Assembly: GCA_002938075.1 (NCBI GenBank)
Contig: PTLK01000097.1
Location: forward strand, 1-7,135
Length of the DNA stretch: 7,135 nt
Direction of reading: 5' to 3'
Origin: Alphaproteobacteria bacterium MarineAlpha3_Bin3
Lineage (GTDB): Bacteria > Pseudomonadota > Alphaproteobacteria > Rhodospirillales > Casp-alpha2
The translations under genes and the position numbers were made by a program. A model generated the notes under the pieces. The model saw only the letters and a list, made by a program, of their open reading frames with translations, did not search any database and had not been told where the DNA came from. Below, one piece after another: positions 1-5,727 of this stretch; the first letter of the stretch is position 1, and each line of letters opens with the position of its first letter.

Positions 1-1101
1 TGACGTCGGCGGCGCTTCCTTTTCGGGACCGATGGAAAGCATGTCCTGTATGCGGGCGATGATGTCGGATCGGTCCTCCGGCTTTTCCGGGGGGTGGGGC
101 GTGAGATTTTCCGCCGCCTCACGGACGGGCTCGGCAAGGGGCTCTTGGAGGCGGCCGGGGGAGATATCGGTTTTCAGGACCCGGTCTGGCCGCCCGACGC
201 GGAAACGGGGCACCACGGCGGCCCGAAGTACGCCTTGGATTCCCTCCAGGGCGGCGTCGGCGACGACCTGGGCGACTTCGCCCCAGGGACCGGCAAAGGT
301 GCCGGCCTCGACCAGGTTTTTCTGTGTGGCGCGGCCGATTTCCCGGCCATCGGGGGTCCGCACCGCCCAAACGATTTCCACCCGCTGCAGGTTGTCGTTC
401 GGCGGGTCGACGCGGACCCGCCCGTCGAGGACGAACTCGGCGTAACGTTTCTCCTCGGCAACGGCGATTCCGGCGCCCTTGATCACCGCCTTGATGGCCC
501 GGGTCAACGACCGGTCGCCATCGCCGGGAGCGTTGGTCACCGGATTGACCCACAACCCGGCCAACCGGGGACGGACGGGCTTTAGGTCCTGTTCCTGCTT
601 GTCAATCATGGCGGCGATGATTTCCGAGCCGTTGTCGCCAACTTCCTTGATGATCGTCGGCGAGCCGTAATCCCAATCCCGGCGGGTGGCGGTGATACCC
701 TGGGTTTCGGTGCCGATGACCTTGCCGTGGTAATCGAAAAGGGTCCAATGGATCAGCGCCATATAGGGAAGCGACGGGTCGTCGTCGTTGATTCTGGCCC
801 GTCCCTTCAGCCGGTAACGGCTGTTGCCGCGGTCCTCGGTTGTGGTGCCGATGGAGTAATTCTCGAATCCCTCGGCCATGGCCTCGGCCAACAGTTTCGA
901 CATCGGCAGGGATATGCCGTCGATGGTCTGAATCCAGATTCCCGATGTTGCGACTTCCCTGACCAGGGGGTTGAAGGAGAATTCCGGCGGCGGCTTGAAG
1001 GGCCTCGGCAGTGGCCCGCAGGCGGTGGTCAAGGCCGCCACGGCCAGGGCAAGGGCGAGAACCAAAAAACGTAATCGCATGAACATGAATAAATCCCGCA
1101 T
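1..1101 (-). CDS. Predicted lipoprotein with two internal repeats, partial (C-terminus beyond left edge)
   Basis: The reading frame is open from 1101 to the window edge, giving 367 codons without a stop. The N-terminus has Arg residues, a hydrophobic stretch rich in Leu and Ala (about residues 12-24), and Cys28 in the context LTTAC, a slightly imperfect lipobox. It is therefore probably a signal-peptidase-II lipoprotein anchored in the inner or outer membrane. The mature part contains two similar units of about 110 residues (about 52-165 and 180-292). Each has a [YF]xLxGR strand, a W in an I(H/V)W motif, a G(K/R)xIGxxTQ motif, and a closing helix. A Pro- and Glu-rich tail follows. I do not recognise the family and assign no function. 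The start at 1101 is chosen for an AGGCGG seven bases upstream. In-frame ATGs at 1086 and 1080 are possible, and the last would give a shorter, more typical signal peptide. It is the last visible gene of the hldD operon, so Lgt from the same operon would lipidate it. Confidence 0.8.
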   Translation of the reverse strand, partial: MRDLFMFMRLRFLVLALALAVAALTTACGPLPRPFKPPPEFSFNPLVREVATSGIWIQTIDGISLPMSKLLAEAMAEGFENYSIGTTTEDRGNSRYRLKGRARINDDDPSLPYMALIHWTLFDYHGKVIGTETQGITATRRDWDYGSPTIIKEVGDNGSEIIAAMIDKQEQDLKPVRPRLAGLWVNPVTNAPGDGDRSLTRAIKAVIKGAGIAVAEEKRYAEFVLDGRVRVDPPNDNLQRVEIVWAVRTPDGREIGRATQKNLVEAGTFAGPWGEVAQVVADAALEGIQGVLRAAVVPRFRVGRPDRVLKTDISPGRLQEPLAEPVREAAENLTPHPPEKPEDRSDIIARIQDMLSIGPEKEAPPTS

Positions 1102-1112
1102 GGTCCGACCGC

Positions 1113-1181
1113 CTACATAAACACGCAGGAAACCATCAATACGATTAAAAGGGCGATCACCAGGATGGTCATATGGGGCAT
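1113..1181 (-). CDS. Small hydrophobic single-span peptide, 22 aa
   Basis: This is a 22-codon frame starting MPHMTILVIALLIVLM and ending with VSC and three further residues before TAG. A strong ribosome site, AGGGAGAG, sits six bases before the ATG and overlaps the pgeF stop codon. The frame starts 12 bases after pgeF and stops 11 bases before the next gene. Residues 4-22 are almost entirely Ile, Leu, Val, Met and Ala with no charged residue, so the product would be one membrane span with almost no soluble part. Cys19 is preceded by MVS, which only weakly resembles a lipobox. Without this frame there would be about 90 untranslated bases inside an otherwise tight operon. I know no family for it. 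It could instead be a translated leader that couples pgeF to the lipoprotein gene. Conservation cannot be judged from one sequence. Confidence 0.55.
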   Translation of the reverse strand: MPHMTILVIALLIVLMVSCVFM

Positions 1182-1193
1182 GGCGCGCTCTCC

Positions 1194-1961
1194 CTAGCCC
1201 GTCAGGAAGATGGCGGCCAAACCCCGGCCATAGTCCTTTTCCCGGCGCCGGGTGGCCCGCCGGTAGCTGAAGAACCGGGACTCGTCGTCGTAGGTGTCTT
1301 CGTCCGAACCCTTCACCGACGCCAGCTCCAGGCCGTCCAGGCAGCGGCCCAAATAGCCGGGCAGGTCGAACATGAAATGGCCGTCGCGGTCCGAGGGCTT
1401 GAAGAAATCACCGCTCAAAGCCGAGGCGCTTAGGTATTCGGCGCGCAATTCCGCCCCCACCTCGTAGGAGTCTTGTTGGATGCAGGGTCCGACGGCAACG
1501 CCGATTCGCCCCCGTTCGGCGCCGAGGACGCACATCGCCTCGACGGTGGCTTCGACGATGCCGGCCAAGGCGCCGCGCCAACCGGCGTGCGCGGCGCCGA
1601 TGACGCCCGCCTCGCTGTCGGCCAGCAGCACCGGGGCGCAGTCGGCGCTCAGAATGCCCAAGGCGATTCCCGGCCGCCGGGTCACGGCGGCGTCGGCGCG
1701 CGGCGCCTGGCCCGGTTTCCAGGGTTTGTCGACCACCACCACATCGGCCGAATGGACTTGGAACAGGGTCACCAGGTCATCGCCCTCGAGGCCCAGACGC
1801 CGCATGGCCAGCGAGCGGTTGGCGGTAATGTGGTCGGGATTGTCGCCGGACCCGAAACCGCAGTTGAGAGAGCTGAAAAGCCCATCGCTGACGCCGCCTT
1901 CGCGGGTGAAGAACCCGTGCCGGACCCGGCTTTTTCCGTTCAACGCTTGGCTGGTGATCAT
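1194..1961 (-). CDS. pgeF: Peptidoglycan editing factor PgeF (YfiH/laccase-domain family)
   Basis: This is a 255-residue protein, normal for the DUF152/YfiH/FAMIN-like family. The metal-site motifs are intact: QVHS with His70, SADCAPVLL with Cys108, and HAGWRG with His125, followed by GPCI (158-161) and the closing FFSYRR…YGR block (about 230-246). The N-terminal HGFFTREGGVS (15-25) is also typical. In E. coli, PgeF removes wrongly incorporated L-serine from UDP-MurNAc peptide precursors in the cytoplasm. Relatives also act as purine nucleoside phosphorylase or adenosine deaminase, so activity on nucleosides is possible. Older annotation as polyphenol oxidase or laccase is misleading. I chose the ATG at 1961 because MITSQAL fits the usual N-terminus. 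A TTG at 1979 or GTG at 1976 would add up to six residues, and none of the starts has a well-placed ribosome site. It lies 56 bases after midA in the same operon. Confidence 0.93.
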   Translation of the reverse strand: MITSQALNGKSRVRHGFFTREGGVSDGLFSSLNCGFGSGDNPDHITANRSLAMRRLGLEGDDLVTLFQVHSADVVVVDKPWKPGQAPRADAAVTRRPGIALGILSADCAPVLLADSEAGVIGAAHAGWRGALAGIVEATVEAMCVLGAERGRIGVAVGPCIQQDSYEVGAELRAEYLSASALSGDFFKPSDRDGHFMFDLPGYLGRCLDGLELASVKGSDEDTYDDESRFFSYRRATRRREKDYGRGLAAIFLTG

Positions 1962-2017
1962 GGCCTCATTATTCACCAAACGACGGCGTTGGTATAAGGC
2001 CTTTTTGCGCCCATTCC

Positions 2018-3121
2018 CTACTCGAACCCCGGTGGCGGCGCCAGGCCGGGGCTGACCAGCGCCATCACCTTGAACAGCCGCCCCATGGCGTCTTCGGACG
2101 TGAGGCGCGAAATCGCGGCTTCGATTTCGCGGCCTTGGGTCGGTTGCGCCGCCATCAGGGATTCGGCGCGGACTCCAATTCCCAACCCTTCCAGGAACGT
2201 CCCCTGGCCGATGGGACCCAGGATTAGTGCTCCGGCCCCGGCGGCGGCGCGGCCGAAGGCGGCGAAATCTACATGCGCCGTCAGATCCGCCTCGCCCGGC
2301 GCGGCCAGGGGATCGTGGTATTCATGGTCCTTGACCGCCTGCAGGGTATCGCCGACGGCGCTTTCCGCGTGGCCGTAATCGATGAACAAGGCCGCCCCCG
2401 GATGCCGGGCCAGGCGTCCGGCGATGGTCTCGGCCAGGGCCGCCGCCACCGGCCGGACCTCAATGATATCGCCGTCGCCGGCCCCGGTCGCCGAAAGGTG
2501 CGGCGGGAGGACGCCGTCTTCCGGTGGACCGTCGGCGAGGATGAAACGAAATTCTTTCTGGTCATCGGAAACGCCGACCATCCGCTCGCACCAGCCCTGA
2601 GAAGTCTTTTGGAATTGGCGCACCGGCAGCGCGTCGAGGAATTCATTGGCGACAAGGAGCAGCGGCCCTTCCGGGACTTCGGAAAAATCGCTCCACCATT
2701 GCAAGGTGCGGACCGGGAGCGCGTCCTTCGCCCCCACCAGGGCGTCTTCCTGGGCCGTCTTCAGCACCGGGCTAATTTCCACCAGCGATACCGACCACGA
2801 TTCGACAAACCCCTCGGTGGCGCCCCCGGCGCGCAGCATGTCGGCCATCAGCGTGCCGCGCCCCGGCCCCAGCTCGACCAAGTTGACCGGGTCCGGTCCG
2901 CCCATGGCCTGCCATTGGACGGAGCACCACAAGCCGATCAGCTCGCCGAACATCTGGCTGATTTCGGGCGCGGTGATGAAATCGCCGCCGCGGCCGAAGG
3001 GATCGCGGCTCATGTAATAGCCGAACCGGGGATGGGTCAGGGCGGCGTCCATGTATTCGGCGACGCTCAAGGGGCCGTCATCGACGATCCGGCGCCTCAG
3101 GTGATCGGCCAGGGAAGTCAT
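2018..3121 (-). CDS. midA: MidA/NDUFAF7-type SAM-dependent methyltransferase
   Basis: This 367-residue protein belongs to the DUF185/MidA family, the bacterial relatives of mitochondrial NDUFAF7. The family signature GPLSVAEYM…HPRFGYYMSRDPFG…GDFITAPEISQMFGELIG spans residues 16-63. The SAM-binding motif VELGPGRGTL is at 82-91, VANEFLDALPVRQF at 157-170, IDYGH at about 247-251, and the C-terminal DLTAHVDF motif follows. Human NDUFAF7 symmetrically dimethylates an arginine of the 49-kDa subunit (NDUFS2) of respiratory complex I. A similar role on NuoD is plausible here, but the bacterial substrate is inferred. No membrane span is evident, so it should be cytoplasmic. Its ATG follows the lgt stop codon by six bases, so the two are very likely translationally coupled, with a GGAAG ribosome site inside the end of lgt. 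It is complete, with no missing motif. Confidence 0.94.
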   Translation of the reverse strand: MTSLADHLRRRIVDDGPLSVAEYMDAALTHPRFGYYMSRDPFGRGGDFITAPEISQMFGELIGLWCSVQWQAMGGPDPVNLVELGPGRGTLMADMLRAGGATEGFVESWSVSLVEISPVLKTAQEDALVGAKDALPVRTLQWWSDFSEVPEGPLLLVANEFLDALPVRQFQKTSQGWCERMVGVSDDQKEFRFILADGPPEDGVLPPHLSATGAGDGDIIEVRPVAAALAETIAGRLARHPGAALFIDYGHAESAVGDTLQAVKDHEYHDPLAAPGEADLTAHVDFAAFGRAAAGAGALILGPIGQGTFLEGLGIGVRAESLMAAQPTQGREIEAAISRLTSEDAMGRLFKVMALVSPGLAPPPGFE

Positions 3122-3127
3122 GGCGAT

Positions 3128-3922
3128 TTAGTCTTCCGGCCGGTCCCTGAACATCAGGACCAGCCCCATAGCCAGCAGCGGCACCGACAGCCATTGCCCC
3201 ATGGTGGTGCCAAAACTCAGGAAGCCCAAATGCGCGTCGGGTTGGCGGAAAACCTCGGCCACGGTGCGTGCCGCCCCGTAGCCGGCCAAAAAGACGCCAG
3301 TCAAAAAGCCGGTGCGCCGGCGCGGCCCCTCCTTGCCCGCCAGCCACAACAGGACGGCGAACAGGATCGCCCCTTCACCCAGGGCTTCGTAGATCTGGCT
3401 CGGGTGGCGAGGATCGGGGCCGCCGCGGGGAAAGACCACCGCCCAGGGCACGTCGGTGACGCGCCCGAACAGCTCGCCGTTGATGAAATTGGCCAGGCGG
3501 CCGAAAAACAGCCCCAACGGCGCCACGCAGGCGACCCGGTCGGCGAACGGCCATAACTCTATTCCCCGCTTGCGGCAGAACAGCATCGTCGCCGCCATGA
3601 CGCCGAGGAGCCCGCCGTGAAACGACATGCCGCCGCGCCAGACGGCGAATATGGACAGCGGATTTTCGACATAATATCCGGCGTTGTAGAAAACCACGTA
3701 GCCGAGCCGTCCGCCCAGGACCACGCCGAGCGTCGCCCAGATCAGGAAATCGTCGACGGCGGCGTCATCGGCAACCACCGGCGAACGTGCAACCAGGTGG
3801 CGCATCAGCCGCCAGCCCAGCAGAAGCCCGAAGATATAGGCCAGCGCATACCAGCGGATGACGAACGGGCCGAAGCTGATCAGCACCGGATCGATGACGG
3901 GGAAAGGAAGGACGAAGGTCAT
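3128..3922 (-). CDS. lgt: Prolipoprotein diacylglyceryl transferase Lgt
   Basis: This 264-residue integral inner-membrane enzyme moves diacylglycerol from phosphatidylglycerol to the lipobox cysteine of prolipoproteins, the first step of lipoprotein maturation. The essential residues known from E. coli are present: Tyr25 in IRWYALAYI, His102 in SFHGGLLG, and the Lgt signature GRLANFINGELFGRVTD at 141-157 (Arg142, Asn145, Glu150, Gly153). HPSQIYEA follows at 173-180, and the late RTVAEVFRQPDAHLG motif (from Arg219) comes after that. About seven hydrophobic segments can be seen, as expected. It starts 29 bases after hldD, with a purine-rich GAGGCGGG about 12 bases before the ATG, which is rather far, so translation may depend partly on coupling. 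Grouping with midA and pgeF recurs in alphaproteobacteria as I recall. The predicted lipoprotein at the end of the operon would be a substrate. Confidence 0.97.
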   Translation of the reverse strand: MTFVLPFPVIDPVLISFGPFVIRWYALAYIFGLLLGWRLMRHLVARSPVVADDAAVDDFLIWATLGVVLGGRLGYVVFYNAGYYVENPLSIFAVWRGGMSFHGGLLGVMAATMLFCRKRGIELWPFADRVACVAPLGLFFGRLANFINGELFGRVTDVPWAVVFPRGGPDPRHPSQIYEALGEGAILFAVLLWLAGKEGPRRRTGFLTGVFLAGYGAARTVAEVFRQPDAHLGFLSFGTTMGQWLSVPLLAMGLVLMFRDRPED

Positions 3923-3951
3923 GGCGCGTCAGCCCGCCTCACCGGCCCGCT

Positions 3952-4938
3952 TCATCGATAAGTGTCACCGGTATCGAGGAACCCGGTCACGTACTGGCCG
4001 ACGCCGTCCTCGAGGGTTGTAAACGGCTTGTCGAAGCCGGCGGCGCGCAGCCGGTCCATCTTGGCCTCGGTGAAATACTGGTACTTGGCGCGGATTTCAG
4101 GCGGCGTATCGACGTATTTGATGTCCGGCTTCTTGCCCAGCGCGTCAAAGACCGCCTTCGTCAGGTCCTCGAAGCTCCGTGCCTCGCCGGTGCCGCAGTT
4201 GTAGATGCCGTTGACGTCCTGGTTTTCCAGAAGCCAGGTAACGATATCGATGCAGTCGCCGATCCAGATGAAATCGCGGAGCTGCCCGCCGTCGGCGTAG
4301 TCCGGGTTGTGGGACTTGAAAAGCACCGCCGGCTGGCCGTCGGTGGCATTGGCATAGACCTGGGAAACGACGCTGCGCATCCGGTCCTTGTGGTCTTCGT
4401 TGGGGCCGAAGACATTGAAGAACTTCAGCCCCGCCCACTGCGGCGGCCGGGGTTCGTTGTCGGCGACCATGCGGGCGACCCGGCGGTCGAACAGATGCTT
4501 TGACCAGCCATAGGCGTTGAGAGGCTTGAGCCGGGAAAGCGACTCCACGGAGTCGTTGTCGCCGAAACCCTGCGAACCGTCGCCGTAGGTGGCCGCCGAC
4601 GAGGCATAGATGAAGCGGACGCGATGCTGGGTGCACCAATGCCAAAGGTCCACCGACAGCCGGAAATTGGTGTCGATGATCAAATCGACGTCGGTTTCGA
4701 TGGTCGACGAAATGGCGGCCATGTGAATGACCGCCTCGATGTTGGTGGCATTGGCCTCAAGAAAGTCGAATAAATTCTCCGGCGGCACGATACCGGCCAG
4801 TTCGCGCTTGGCTAGGTTGCGCCATTTGTTGTCCTGGCGCAGCCGGTCGCAGACGATCACCTTGCCGACGCCTTGGCTTTCCAGCGCCCAAACGATGTTG
4901 GAGCCGATAAACCCGGCCCCTCCGGTAACCAAATACAT
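3952..4938 (-). CDS. hldD: ADP-L-glycero-D-manno-heptose 6-epimerase HldD
   Basis: This 328-residue NAD(P)-dependent epimerase has an extended short-chain dehydrogenase fold. The dinucleotide-binding motif TGGAGFIGSN is at 5-14, SSAATYGD at 113-120, and the catalytic Tyr143 and Lys147 lie in YGWSK. KFFNVFGPNEDHKDRMRSVV at 172-191 distinguishes HldD/RfaD from other sugar epimerases. HldD converts ADP-D-glycero- to ADP-L-glycero-manno-heptose, the last step in making the donor for LPS inner-core heptose, and acts in the cytoplasm. AGAGG lies nine bases before the ATG, and a good promoter is found at 4966-4994. It is the first gene of the minus-strand operon. The other heptose genes (gmhA, hldE, gmhB) are not in the window. 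A less likely alternative is a related nucleotide-sugar epimerase of the same subfamily. Confidence 0.93.
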   Translation of the reverse strand: MYLVTGGAGFIGSNIVWALESQGVGKVIVCDRLRQDNKWRNLAKRELAGIVPPENLFDFLEANATNIEAVIHMAAISSTIETDVDLIIDTNFRLSVDLWHWCTQHRVRFIYASSAATYGDGSQGFGDNDSVESLSRLKPLNAYGWSKHLFDRRVARMVADNEPRPPQWAGLKFFNVFGPNEDHKDRMRSVVSQVYANATDGQPAVLFKSHNPDYADGGQLRDFIWIGDCIDIVTWLLENQDVNGIYNCGTGEARSFEDLTKAVFDALGKKPDIKYVDTPPEIRAKYQYFTEAKMDRLRAAGFDKPFTTLEDGVGQYVTGFLDTGDTYR

Positions 4939-4965
4939 CTAAATGTGCCTCTTTGAATCCAGAGT

Positions 4966-4994
4966 CTTATAAGAGCACCGGTCCATGGCCGCAA
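4966..4994 (-). promoter_or_regulatory. Candidate sigma70-type promoter of the hldD operon
   Basis: Read on the minus strand, a -35 box TTGCGG (4989-4994) is followed after exactly 17 bases by a -10 box TATAAG (4966-4971). Transcription would begin near 4959, about 20 bases before the hldD ATG, leaving room for the AGAGG ribosome site. The -10 lies inside the palindrome TCTTATAAGA (4965-4974). The -35 overlaps a perfect inverted repeat GGCCGC-AA-GCGGCC (4987-5000), a possible protein-binding site. No start-site data exist, so this rests on sequence match and position. Confidence 0.55.
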
Positions 4995-5025
4995 GCGGCC
5001 AGGGGGACAAACAGGGGGTCAAGCG

Positions 5026-5054
5026 TTGCGCCGCCCGGCGGCCGGGAACATAAT
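5026..5054 (+). promoter_or_regulatory. Candidate sigma70-type promoter of ubiK
   Basis: On the plus strand, TTGCGC (5026-5031) and CATAAT (5049-5054) are separated by 17 bases. Transcription would start near 5061, giving a leader of about 55 bases before the ubiK ATG. The spacer carries the inverted repeat CCGCC-C-GGCGG (5031-5041). The -35 boxes of this promoter and of the hldD promoter are only 31 bases apart and point in opposite directions, so one bound regulator could affect both. Confidence 0.5.
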
Positions 5055-5115
5055 GAGCGGGGGCCCAGGGACCTGTGCGGGAACCTATACGGGAACCGAG
5101 AGGGAGTGAACGAAA

Positions 5116-5460
5116 ATGCAGACACGGAGCAGGATATTCGACGATCTGGCGAAAGTCGCGGGCGGCGCGGTTTCGACGTTCACCGGCCTCAAGGCCGAGA
5201 TCGAGGTCCTGATCCGCCAACAGATCGAACGCTTCCTTCTCGATGCCGACATGGTGCCCCGCGATGAATTCGACGCCGTCAAGGAATTGGCCGCCAACGC
5301 CCGAAGCGGCCAGGAGGCGCTTGATAAGCGGGTCCTGAACCTGGAAAGGAAGCTCGGCGTCAAGGTCCCCTCTAACACCAAGGGCAAGGCGAAGACAAAG
5401 AAAACCAAGCCAAAAAAACAAATGAAAAAGAAATCCTCCGCCAAGGGCAAGCGCGCCTAG
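5116..5460 (+). CDS. ubiK: Ubiquinone biosynthesis accessory factor UbiK (BMFP/YqiC family)
   Basis: This 114-residue protein has a BMFP (Brucella membrane fusogenic protein)/UbiK domain over about residues 5-81: the start RSRIFDDLAKVAGGA, an amphipathic helix, VPRDEFDAVKELAANAR (47-63), and a coiled-coil-forming end LDKRVLNLERKLG (69-81). In E. coli, UbiK is needed for efficient aerobic ubiquinone synthesis, binds UbiJ, and interacts with lipids. Purified members form trimers and fuse membranes in vitro. Residues 87-114 form a low-complexity tail with 13 lysines, probably binding acidic lipid or nucleic acid. The matching A-rich DNA (about 5385-5435) stands out from its GC-rich surroundings. 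AGGGAG lies shortly before the ATG, and a promoter is predicted at 5026-5054. It is transcribed away from hldD. Its complex I-related neighbour midA also touches respiration, though on the opposite strand. Confidence 0.88.
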   Translation: MQTRSRIFDDLAKVAGGAVSTFTGLKAEIEVLIRQQIERFLLDADMVPRDEFDAVKELAANARSGQEALDKRVLNLERKLGVKVPSNTKGKAKTKKTKPKKQMKKKSSAKGKRA

Positions 5461-5468
5461 TCGTCCTG

Positions 5469-5519
5469 TTTTTCCCCTTGATTTCCCTCTGATTTCCCCT
5501 GTGCCCCCCCTGGCGGGGC
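5469..5519 (+). terminator. Possible terminator region after ubiK (C-rich tract plus GC hairpin)
   Basis: Nine bases after the ubiK stop begins a pyrimidine-rich, G-poor stretch containing TGATTTCCC twice (5479-5487 and 5490-5498, 11 bases apart). It is followed by a five-pair stem GCCCC/GGGGC (5503-5507 with 5515-5519). No T run follows the stem, so a classical intrinsic terminator is unlikely. A C-over-G-rich strand of this kind is what Rho loading sites look like, so Rho-dependent ending is the better guess. Confidence 0.3.
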
Positions 5520-5528
5520 TTATCCACA
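5520..5528 (+). promoter_or_regulatory. Perfect consensus DnaA box
   Basis: TTATCCACA matches the high-affinity DnaA-binding consensus TTATNCACA at all positions. It lies between ubiK and ybjN, directly after a GC stem and next to an A-run. Only one box was seen in this stretch, with no AT-rich unwinding element, so this is not an origin of replication. It may be a DnaA-titration or regulatory site, or chance. Confidence 0.4.
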
Positions 5529-5612
5529 AAAAATTGACCTTCGGGATCATTCGGCACTTGCGTGCGAGTCCGGCTTAGGGCAGGCTACACTTAGTATCGA
5601 CCGGGCATGGTT

Positions 5613-5647
5613 CCACCATATATGGTGGCAATAACCATATATGGTGG
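5613..5647 (+). promoter_or_regulatory. Tandem palindromic operator-like element upstream of ybjN–proC
   Basis: Two perfect palindromes lie side by side: CCACCATATATGGTGG (5613-5628) and ACCATATATGGT (5634-5645). They share ACCATATATGGTGG as a direct repeat offset by 19 bases, close to two helical turns, as expected for paired dimer-binding sites. The same DNA can also fold as one 13-bp hairpin (5613-5625 with 5635-5647, nine-base loop). A weak promoter-like pair TCGACC (5597-5602), 16 bases, TATATG (5619-5624) would put the first palindrome over the -10 box, but this is tentative. The element ends about 80 bases before the ybjN start. The regulator is unknown and none is encoded in the window. 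Confidence 0.55.
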
Positions 5648-5671
5648 TTATGCTCCTTCCTGTCGGTACTT

Positions 5672-5703
5672 CGGCGGCAGCCAAGAACATAGGGGAGCCG
5701 CCG
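5672..5703 (+). promoter_or_regulatory. GC-rich leader hairpin before ybjN
   Basis: CGGCGGC (5672-5678) can pair perfectly with GCCGCCG (5697-5703) around an 18-base loop, ending 13 bases before the real ribosome site at 5716-5722. The loop and its edge contain a second ribosome-site-like AGGGGAG (5691-5697). It may shape translation of ybjN, or may be incidental in GC-rich DNA. Confidence 0.25.
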
Positions 5704-5727
5704 CCAACGCCAACAGGGGGAGCGGAC

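Noticed and set aside
94..585. Plus-strand frames opposite the lipoprotein gene
   Set aside because: They are antisense to a frame open for 367 codons with a signal peptide and ordered internal repeats, and they show no family pattern.
1473..2055. Plus-strand frames of 174 and 191 codons
   Set aside because: They are opposite pgeF, whose metal-site motifs are intact, and have compositions typical of antisense frames.
2273..3556. Open plus-strand frame of 427 codons
   Set aside because: It lies opposite midA and lgt, both of which carry complete family motifs. The product is rich in Arg, Gln, Gly and Pro, as expected of antisense frames in GC-rich DNA.
4939..4986. 15-codon minus-strand frame whose TAG directly abuts the hldD ATG
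   Set aside because: Its start lies upstream of the predicted transcription start near 4959, and it has no ribosome site, so it is probably not on the mRNA.
5503..5519. GCCCC/GGGGC stem as an intrinsic terminator
   Set aside because: It has only five pairs and no T run follows, so at most it is part of a Rho-type region.
4939..5550. Minus-strand frame of 203 codons ending right before hldD
   Set aside because: It is antisense to the whole of ubiK, runs through both predicted promoters, and shows no recognisable domain.
5534..5562. TTGACC as a -35 box for ybjN
   Set aside because: The base positions 16-18 bases downstream (around CTTGCG) do not resemble a -10 box.
5615..5645. CCATATATGG as a CArG/MADS-type site
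   Set aside because: The match is to a eukaryotic factor site, and everything else in the window is bacterial, so only the palindromic geometry is meaningful.
5641..5727. Longer ybjN starting at ATG 5641
   Set aside because: That ATG is inside the palindromic element and has no suitable ribosome site, while 5728 has GGGGGAG five bases upstream and begins the family homology.
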